Assembly: GCA_016744375.1 (NCBI GenBank)
Contig: JADGEM010000037.1
Span: 1 to 46,181, forward strand
Reading direction: 5' to 3'
DNA from: Gammaproteobacteria bacterium
Lineage (GTDB): Bacteria; Pseudomonadota; Gammaproteobacteria; GRL18
Length of the DNA: 46,181 bases
A program made the position numbers and the translations under genes. Each line of letters opens with the position of its first letter. Within the stretch, counting starts at the first letter, position 1. The notes beneath the pieces were generated by a model. It was given only the letters and a program-made list of their open reading frames with translations, searched no databases and was not told where the DNA came from. Below, piece by piece: positions 25,410-33,600 of this stretch.

Positions 25410-26669
25410 ATGAAGAAAATAATTACCTTGCTGGCAGGCATATGCCTGTCAACATCCATTCACGCAAGCGTGAGCAAACAAGATGTTATCAACCATTATG
25501 CAGATCTGGCTCATGCAATGTACGAAGACTCATTAGTCACTGCCAAAAAATTGCATAACTCAGTTCAAACTCTGGTTGCAAAACCAACTGAAGCTAATCT
25601 GGATGCAGCAAAAAATGCCTGGAAAGAATCACGTGCTCCCTACCAGCAAACTGAAGCCTACCGCTTTGGCAATGCCATCGTTGATGACTGGGAAGGCAAG
25701 GTCAATGCATGGCCTCTGGATGAAGGCTTAATTGATTATGTTTCTGGTGCTTATGGCTTTGAGTCTGATGAAAACCCTTACTACACCGCCAATATTATTG
25801 CGAATAAAAATCTTAAATTATCGGGGCGTGCAATTAACGCATCATTTATTAATAAAGAATTATTGAGCGAAACTCTGCATGAATTTGATGAAATTGAATC
25901 CAATGTTGCCACTGGCTACCACGCTATCGAGTTTATGTTGTGGGGCCAGGATTTAAACGGTACTGGACCTGGAGCAGGAAAACGCCCTGCCTCTGATTTC
26001 AATACAAAAAAATGCACCAATGGAAATTGTGATCGTCGTGCGGCTTATCTATTAGCTCTGACTGAACTGCTGATTGACGAACTGGACTGGATGACAACTC
26101 AATGGGATACATCAGGTGATGCTAGAAAAGGACTAATGGCCGTTAACACTGACCAGGCAATTGCAACCATTTTCACCGGTATGGGTAGTTTAGCTTACGG
26201 TGAATTAGCCGGAGAACGTATTAAACTTGGCCTGATGCTGCATGATCCTGAAGAAGAACATGACTGCTTTAGTGACAATACTCACTGGTCACATTATTAT
26301 GATGCCAAAAGTATCCAGAATGTCTACACAGGTAATTACACTCGTATTGACGGCAGTAGCATAAATGGCCCAAGTGTTTCTGATCTGATTGCAGCGAAAG
26401 ATAGCGATGCTGATAAAGACATTAAAAAACGCATGGATACCATGATGGCAAAAATGCAAGTCCTGGTTGACAGCGCAGAGAAAGAAAACATCGCCTACGA
26501 CCAGTTGCTTGCTGAAGGCAATGAGCAAGGCAGCAAAAAAATTATGGCTGTGGTTGACTCTTTATTAGAGACCACAAAAGGCATTGAAAACGGCATTAGA
26601 ATATTAAAATTAGAAACCATTGCTTTTGAAGGCTCTGACAGCCTGGATGCTCCAGAAAAAGTAGAATAA
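25410..26669 (+). CDS. Imelysin family protein, IrpA-like (peptidase M75)
   Basis: 419 residues with a signal peptide (MKKIITLLAGICLSTSIHA). The imelysin fold motif GxHxxE is present as G169-Y-H171-AI-E174, followed by the family-typical FMLWGQDLNGTGPGAGKRP. Members are iron-regulated periplasmic or outer-membrane-linked proteins. One, P. aeruginosa IcmP, was reported to cleave insulin, but the fold is best described as possibly metal-binding, with EfeO as a relative. It is the first gene after the Fur-controlled promoter. A strong terminator hairpin follows, so this gene may be made in excess over the three downstream. Confidence 0.93.
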   Translation: MKKIITLLAGICLSTSIHASVSKQDVINHYADLAHAMYEDSLVTAKKLHNSVQTLVAKPTEANLDAAKNAWKESRAPYQQTEAYRFGNAIVDDWEGKVNAWPLDEGLIDYVSGAYGFESDENPYYTANIIANKNLKLSGRAINASFINKELLSETLHEFDEIESNVATGYHAIEFMLWGQDLNGTGPGAGKRPASDFNTKKCTNGNCDRRAAYLLALTELLIDELDWMTTQWDTSGDARKGLMAVNTDQAIATIFTGMGSLAYGELAGERIKLGLMLHDPEEEHDCFSDNTHWSHYYDAKSIQNVYTGNYTRIDGSSINGPSVSDLIAAKDSDADKDIKKRMDTMMAKMQVLVDSAEKENIAYDQLLAEGNEQGSKKIMAVVDSLLETTKGIENGIRILKLETIAFEGSDSLDAPEKVE

Positions 26670-26708
26670 ATTCTTTGCTTGTTGGTTTATCACAATGTGT
26701 CATCAATT

Positions 26709-26742
26709 AAAAAACTCAGGAAACTTGCCTGAGTTTTTTTTT
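26709..26742 (+). terminator. Rho-independent terminator inside the imelysin operon
   Basis: AAAAAACTCAGG (26709-26720) pairs with CCTGAGTTTTTT (26728-26739) around a 7-nt loop, followed by further Ts to 26742. It lies 40 bp after the first gene and about 57 bp before the second, with all genes codirectional. Confidence 0.88.
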
Positions 26743-26798
26743 GAGGCACAATTGTAGGGATATAATATTCGTTTTAAATATCATCAATAAAGGTACCC

Positions 26799-28283
26799 AT
26801 GAGGTTTCATAACTTATTTTTTTGTCCACCATTAGGTTCATTCTCTGCCATTCCATTACTTGCTGTCTCTGCTGTTTTTTTATCTACACCTGTTTTTTCA
26901 AGCACACTTGCAGCCATTCATGCCGATGAACAATTCCCGGGTGGTAAAACAACACATAGTAAAAAAATTGGACCCAGCTCCTTTTCTCATGGCTCAGCCA
27001 ATATGCGTTTTGAAAAAGAACTGGATTTTAAAATAGGCAATGCCGTATTCCGCCGTTTATGGGCATCGGCCCCCACAGCAACTCTGGCTGCAGATGGTCT
27101 GGGGCCTCTTTATAATGCCCGCTCCTGTGAGCGTTGTCATCTCAAAGATGGTCGTGGTCACCCACCGGCTGAAAATGCAGATAATAACAGCATTTCAATG
27201 TTTATGAGATTAAGCATTGCCCCGCAGACAGAAGATGACAAGCAAAAATTGAAAACTCATCAACTCAGTGTCATACCTGAACCCACCTATGGTACACAGC
27301 TGCAGGATTTTTCCATCCGCGGACACAAGGCTGAAGGAAAACTTAAGATCACTTATCAGGAGCAGCCCATTCATTTTGCTGATGGTGAGACCATACAACT
27401 TCGCAAACCCAACTATACCATCGAACAGCTTTCCTACGGCCCGTTACACCCTGATGTTCAAATATCACCCAGAGTCGCACCACAAATGATTGGCCTGGGT
27501 TTGCTCGAAGCGATTGATGAACAGACAATCATGCAGTATGCCGATGTTGAAGATAATAACTCTGATGGCATTTCTGGTAAGGACAACCGTATCTGGAGTA
27601 AAGAGTTCAACAAAGTAATGTTGGGTCGCTTTGGCTGGAAAGCAGGCTCTGTCAGTGTCAATGAGCAGTCTCAGGAGGCATTCTCTAGTGATATGGGCCT
27701 ATCTGTTCCCTTATTACCTAAAGCATCTGGTGATTGCACCAGTAAGCAGGTTGACTGCCTTAAGGCACCAACCGGAAATACTCCGCAATATGGCAATCTT
27801 GAATCCGGGCCTATAATGACTGATCTGGTCATCTTTTACTCAAGAAATTTATCCGTACCTGCTCGTCGTGATTTTGATTCTGATGACGTTCTGCGCGGCA
27901 AAAAAATATTTTATGATATTGGCTGTACCGCCTGTCATCGCCCCAGCTATACCACTCGAAAAGATTCTATCGGCATTGAGCAGTCCGGACAGAAAATCTG
28001 GCCTTATACCGACATGTTACTACATGATATGGGCAAAGGTCTGGCTGATAATCGCCCTGAGGGCAGGGCTAACGGTCAGGAATGGCGAACCGCACCACTG
28101 TGGGGAATCGGGCTGACTCCAGTTGTCAACAAACACAGCTTTTATTTACATGATGGCCGAGCCAGAAATTTGCTTGAAGCCATTCTCTGGCATGGTGGTG
28201 AAGCAGAAAAACAACGTGCTTTAGTGTTACAATTGAACAAGCAGCAACGCCAGGATTTATTGCGTTTTGTTGAATCATTATAG
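26799..28283 (+). CDS. Di-heme oxidoreductase family protein (DUF1111)
   Basis: 494-residue exported cytochrome, often annotated as a putative thiol oxidoreductase, distantly related to di-heme peroxidases. Two CxxCH sites: C110-ER-C113-H114 in RSCERCHLKDGRG and C376-TA-C379-H380 in IGCTACHRP. The signal peptide covers about residues 1-40. A fixed neighbour of imelysins and DUF1513 in several gammaproteobacteria, for example the Pseudomonas icmP locus. Its substrate is unknown; a role in iron or copper redox chemistry in the periplasm is an inference from context. Confidence 0.9.
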   Translation: MRFHNLFFCPPLGSFSAIPLLAVSAVFLSTPVFSSTLAAIHADEQFPGGKTTHSKKIGPSSFSHGSANMRFEKELDFKIGNAVFRRLWASAPTATLAADGLGPLYNARSCERCHLKDGRGHPPAENADNNSISMFMRLSIAPQTEDDKQKLKTHQLSVIPEPTYGTQLQDFSIRGHKAEGKLKITYQEQPIHFADGETIQLRKPNYTIEQLSYGPLHPDVQISPRVAPQMIGLGLLEAIDEQTIMQYADVEDNNSDGISGKDNRIWSKEFNKVMLGRFGWKAGSVSVNEQSQEAFSSDMGLSVPLLPKASGDCTSKQVDCLKAPTGNTPQYGNLESGPIMTDLVIFYSRNLSVPARRDFDSDDVLRGKKIFYDIGCTACHRPSYTTRKDSIGIEQSGQKIWPYTDMLLHDMGKGLADNRPEGRANGQEWRTAPLWGIGLTPVVNKHSFYLHDGRARNLLEAILWHGGEAEKQRALVLQLNKQQRQDLLRFVESL

Positions 28284-28330
28284 TTCATTGTTTCTTTTGT
28301 ACGAATTTATTAAGGTTTAAGGATCTTTTA

Positions 28331-29428
28331 ATGAAAAATATTATTTTTATTCTCTGCTTTTCAATGGGATGTTTATATAGCAGCGCCCAGGCCCAAAACG
28401 ACACAGCACCTGAGAAAAAAAATACCTCTCAATGGAACAATGCAATTGTCGACAAGCATATTATTCCAGCATACAAAGCATTAGAGACATCAACCCAACA
28501 GTTAAAACAGAGCAGTGAAGACTTTTGTAAAAAACCCGATAAACAGGGCTTCATTCAGCTGCAGTCTGCATTTATTAACAGTTTAGCCAAATGGCAATCC
28601 ATACAGCATATCCGTTTTGGACCGATTGAAAATTCATTACGTGATTTTCGTTACCAGTTGTGGCCTGACAAACGCGGTAAAGTTAATAAACATCTCAATA
28701 AATTGTTAATTGCAAAAGATTCTAAAGCTCTTCAGGGAGATAAATTTCCTCATGGCAGTATTGCCATACAGGGTTTTAGTGCACTTGAAATGCTCCTCTT
28801 TAATAAGGACAGCTCTTTCCAGGATTTTGTCACACAGGGAAACTCAAACTATCGCTGTGATGTGGCGTTAGCCATTACAAATAACCTTTCCAGAATGTCT
28901 ACTGGACTGGTCACTGACTGGGCTGGAGATAACAATTCTTTTCGAAATGCCATTGCTACAGCCGAACAAGGCAATAGTTACTTTGAGAATGAACTTGAAG
29001 TCAGCTCCAATTTACTCAATAACCTGTCAACTCAACTTATCTTAATCGTTGATTATAAGCTGGACAGACCACTGGGCAAAAACATCCGTAAAAGCATTGC
29101 AAAGCGCGCAGAATCCTGGCGCAGCCGTCAGTCTCTGAGCAACATAAATAATAACCTTGTAGCCTTAAAAGCTCTTTATGAAACCGGTTTTAAGCCCTGG
29201 CTAAAGAATACACAGCTAAAACAGCAAATTGATACTAGTTTTGCAGAAATTCATACAACCATGGATAACATCAACAAACCACTCTATGAAGCAGTTAAAG
29301 ATCCCTCCTTACGCCCTGTGGTACTGGAGTTACGCCGTAAAATAGCAAAGTTAAAACAATTATGCTCTGTTAAACTGCCTGCAGCACTTGATCTACCTCT
29401 TGGTTTTAACAGTCTCGACGGAGATTAG
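28331..29428 (+). CDS. Second imelysin family protein
   Basis: 365 residues with a signal peptide ending near SSAQAQ. FGPIENSLRDFRYQLWPDKRGKV and the helix IQGFSALEMLLF identify the imelysin fold. Where the first imelysin has GYHAIE, this one has G148-F-S150-AL-E153, so the histidine of GxHxxE is serine while the glutamate remains. It starts 47 bp after the di-heme gene and ends 5 bp before the DUF1513 gene. Loss of His suggests division of labour between the two paralogues. Confidence 0.9.
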   Translation: MKNIIFILCFSMGCLYSSAQAQNDTAPEKKNTSQWNNAIVDKHIIPAYKALETSTQQLKQSSEDFCKKPDKQGFIQLQSAFINSLAKWQSIQHIRFGPIENSLRDFRYQLWPDKRGKVNKHLNKLLIAKDSKALQGDKFPHGSIAIQGFSALEMLLFNKDSSFQDFVTQGNSNYRCDVALAITNNLSRMSTGLVTDWAGDNNSFRNAIATAEQGNSYFENELEVSSNLLNNLSTQLILIVDYKLDRPLGKNIRKSIAKRAESWRSRQSLSNINNNLVALKALYETGFKPWLKNTQLKQQIDTSFAEIHTTMDNINKPLYEAVKDPSLRPVVLELRRKIAKLKQLCSVKLPAALDLPLGFNSLDGD

Positions 29429-29433
29429 AATTA

Positions 29434-30543
29434 ATGTCCTTAAGCCGCCGAGCCTTTGTCAAATTCCTCAGCCTGAGCAGCTTAACACCTGCAGGCTCCC
29501 TGTTTGCTCAAAGCCAGTCTGTAGAAACTCTGCTTAGCTGCTATGATGATCAGCAGGGAAAACATCACATTGCTCTACTGAATCCATCCACCGGGCAGAG
29601 CAACACCTTATCCATAAAGCAGCGGGGTCATGGTGCAGTCATTAGCCCTGATAAAAAATATGGCCTGATCTTTGCCCGACGCCCCGGCACATTAATCTGG
29701 GTAATTGATCTCTCACAGAAAAAAATAATTCAGCAAATCAGCAGCTCTGCAAATCGACATTTCTATGGCCATGGGTGTTTTGACCCCACGGGCCGATACC
29801 TCTATGTCACAGAAAACAATTTTTCATCCGGCAAGGGTGTCATTGGTATTTATGATGCACATCAGAATTTTCGACATATCAATGAATTCAGCAGTCAGGG
29901 AATTGGTCCTCATGAACTGTCATTTTTATCTGACGGTAAAACTCTGGTGGTGGCTAATGGCGGCATTAAAACACACCCTGATTTAGGTCGCAGCAAACTA
30001 AATCTTGATATCATGAAACCGAATCTGGCTTATTTTAATGTTTCAAACAAGCAGCTCCTTGGTCGATACAGCTTATCTAAACACCTTCATCAGCTCAGTA
30101 TACGCCATATTTCAGTAGGAATTGATGATACTGTTTCCATTGCTATGCAGTTTCAGGGTGCTAAAAACCAGCACCCTCCACTACTCGCCCAACATAAGGC
30201 TAACGGTGAAATAAGTCTGCTGAAAGCACCGGGGCTGCTGCAAAAACAAATGAAAAATTATTGCGGTAGCATCTGTCATGATCCCTCCGGGCAATATTTT
30301 GCCCTCTCATCACCTCGGGGCGGTGTAGTGAGTTTCTGGAGTAATAAAGGACATTATCTTCATCATATAGAAGCTAAAGATGGTTGCGGTCTGGCTGCAG
30401 GTCAACTCAATGGTGAAATACTGGTGAGTACCGGTCAGGGCTTATTAGTTAAACATCAAATTATAAACAACACATCCAAGTTTCTTAAGCAAACTGGCTC
30501 AGGAAAACACTGGGACAACCATATGCTCTCATTACATTCTTAA
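29434..30543 (+). CDS. DUF1513 protein, Tat-exported beta-propeller
   Basis: 369 residues. The N-terminus has a twin-arginine motif SRRAFVKFL followed by a hydrophobic stretch and GSLFAQ, so export in a folded, possibly cofactor-bound state is likely. The body shows repeated strand-turn patterns such as RPGTLIWVIDL, FDPTGRYLYVTEN and SFLSDGKTLVVANGG, consistent with a seven-bladed propeller. It is the last gene of the Fur-controlled set. Function is unknown. Confidence 0.88.
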   Translation: MSLSRRAFVKFLSLSSLTPAGSLFAQSQSVETLLSCYDDQQGKHHIALLNPSTGQSNTLSIKQRGHGAVISPDKKYGLIFARRPGTLIWVIDLSQKKIIQQISSSANRHFYGHGCFDPTGRYLYVTENNFSSGKGVIGIYDAHQNFRHINEFSSQGIGPHELSFLSDGKTLVVANGGIKTHPDLGRSKLNLDIMKPNLAYFNVSNKQLLGRYSLSKHLHQLSIRHISVGIDDTVSIAMQFQGAKNQHPPLLAQHKANGEISLLKAPGLLQKQMKNYCGSICHDPSGQYFALSSPRGGVVSFWSNKGHYLHHIEAKDGCGLAAGQLNGEILVSTGQGLLVKHQIINNTSKFLKQTGSGKHWDNHMLSLHS

Positions 30544-30666
30544 ATGCATGATTTATAAGCCCCTGCCAATCTGCTTTCCATAGGCATTCCTCTGGTATTT
30601 AAGTCATTCTTTACTATAATTTCATTATTTACTGCATTTTATAATAATAATAAACCAGGATGAATA

Positions 30667-33600
30667 ATGAATGGACATGTATCCAGTTTTTGTTTAAAAC
30701 TTCAGCTCTGCTTTTTTGTGTTAATCTTTATAGTCCCGACAATCGTATCAGCTGAAGCTTCTACCCTCGCGCAACCTTCAGATAAGTTGTCTGACACTCT
30801 TACCAAAGATGGGATTACTATTGCGTACCGTCTTGACAGTGCCCCCATGCAATTTAAAAATGAAGCAGGGCATGCCGATGGTATTTTAATCGATTTATGG
30901 CGTCTATGGTCGATAAAATCACACATTCCCGTTCACTTTATCAGTGCTTATAATAAAGAAGCTCAACAGATGCTCAATGACGGCAGGGCGGACATTAATG
31001 CCGGATTATTTGAGAGTAAAAAACGCTTAAAATCAATGGATTTTTCTATTCCACTACTGGATAGCCCCTATCATTTGTTTTATCAGAATACGATAAAGTC
31101 AATTCATAATATTAATGATTTTCATAACTACACCGTTGGTGTAACACGCGGTAGTTTTCATGAAAATTATCTCCGTGAGCATTACCCTCAATTACAACTG
31201 ATATTATTTGATGGTTATAAAAAATTATTTACAGCCGCTGAAAATAATAAAATTGATGGCTTTATCACTCAACCACATTATTTAAACCACTACCAGAGTC
31301 AGAAAAAAGATAAACCTGAATATCAGCGCCTGGAACCACCTCTTTATGTTCGTGACTATAAGGCCTCTGTTGAAAAGGGTAACCTGTCATTATTATCAGT
31401 GATCAATAATAATTTACAACTCATCAGTAAGGAAGATCAGCGAGTTATTTTACAAAACTGGATAGGTAAGCTTAGCCTGAATACAGTTGACAAAAAAAAT
31501 AATTTATCCCTGAGTAGTCAAGAAAAGCAATGGTTAAATAATCATCCGGTAATTGATCTGGGTGTGGATGGAAACTGGCCGCCAATTGATTTTATGGACC
31601 AAGATGCCGAACACTCTGGAATCGCTCATGATTTTATTGTAAAAATTTCCGAACAATTGGGTATCAAATTTAATATCATACCGGGACCTACATTTAAAAA
31701 AATGTTAGCCAAAGTTAAAATGGGGGATCTGAAAATTGCGTCATCAGTTGTAGAAACACCTGAACGAGCAAAAGAATTATGGTTTACAGATTCTTTCTTT
31801 ACAGTTCAAAAAGCAATTATTACTAAAAAAAATAGCTCTTCATATCGTAATGCTGAAGCTCTATCTGGAAAAATTGTTGCAATCGAAAATGGTTTTTCAA
31901 CCATGAAGCAATTACAAAAAAATTATCCTGAAATTCATCTATTACCAGTTCAGTCAACCCTCAATGCCCTTAGAGAAGTTTCATGGGGTAATGCAGATGC
32001 CTATATTGGCAATGGTTCTGTTGCGCAATGGATCATGCAGGAACATCAAATAACAAACCTTGAGTTTAGCGGCGATCCAGGTCTTGGACCTGCACCACAA
32101 AGGTTTGCAATCAAGAAAGATCCTCAATGGAAACCATTTGTTGGAATATTAAATAAAGCTTTAAAACAAATTACTATTAAAGAGCGAAATAAAATATATC
32201 ATCAGTGGTTAGGTATATCAAGTCTAGCTGAAACAATATCAAGACGGTTGGATCTTAGTCCATCTGAACAGAAATGGCTGGATAATCATCCAGATATTCG
32301 TCTGGGAATTGATCGGTCATGGCCTCCCATTGAATTCATTGATCATCAGGGAAAATTTCAGGGGCTGTCTGCTGAATTTATAAAAATCATTGCCCGTTCA
32401 CTAAATCTTAATATGTCACCAGTGCCTGATCTAAGATGGGATCAAGTCATAGAAAAAGCACAAACAAAACAACTGGATATTGTTCCCGCCCTGATGTACT
32501 CAGATGAAAGAAAGAAATTTCTAAATTTTACAAAACCTTACTTAAATTTTCCATTTGTTATTTTTGTAAAAGCTAACAAGGGGTTTACAACTAGTTTAGG
32601 TGATTTAAGTGGTAAAACAGTTGTGGTAGAAAAATCTTATATCACCGAGAGGTATTTACAAAAAGACTATCCTGAAATTAAGCTGATAATGGTTAATGAA
32701 ACAAAGGAAGCCTTAGAAAAAGTATCATTAGGATTAGCCGATGCCTATGTCGGGAATTTAGCTGTCGGTAGCTACCTTCTAACAACGAATGGAATCAATA
32801 ATGTAAAAATAGGTGGCACAACACCTTATACTTATGATCTAAGGATGGGTATTCGCAAAGACTGGCCTGAACTTGTTTCAATCCTGAATAAATTTTTTGA
32901 TACCTTATCCAATGAGGAAAAATACCAAATAAGAAAAAAATGGCTATCAATAAAATACGATGTGAGCGTAGATAATACTATTATTTTCCAAATCCTTATC
33001 AGTGCAGCAATTATTTTATTTATCGCTGCACTTTGGATTATTTATATCAAACGTCAACATATGCAATTACGTCAAAGTGAAGAACAACTCACCCGAATTA
33101 TTAACACCATTCCCCTTGCCATTGTACTCACCGATTCCTTAGGTGTTATCAAAAGAGCAAATCCACATGTTACTAAAGAGCTTCAAATCGACAAAGGTTC
33201 GGTTGTTGGGAGAAACATGGGTGAATTTTATGACAATCCTGAAGAAAGAGAATTCATTCTTAAAAAACTTAAACAAGAGGGACAAGTCAAAGATATAGAA
33301 GTCCATTTTCGAACAGATAAAGGTGGCATTGTTACCGGATTGCTGTCGGCAATTCCATTTAATCTAGGCAAACAAACTTTAAATATTGGTATGTTTGTCA
33401 ATCTGACCAAGCGTATCAAAATGGAGAAAGCACTTAAAAAAGCAAAAGATGAGTCTGAACAGGCTAATGACTTCAAGAGTACTTTTCTTGCCAATATGAG
33501 CCATGAAATTCGTACACCAATGAACGCTATTATCGGTATGAGTCATCTGGCATTACAGACAGATTTAAATGAAAAACAGTTTGATTATATTAATAAAGTT

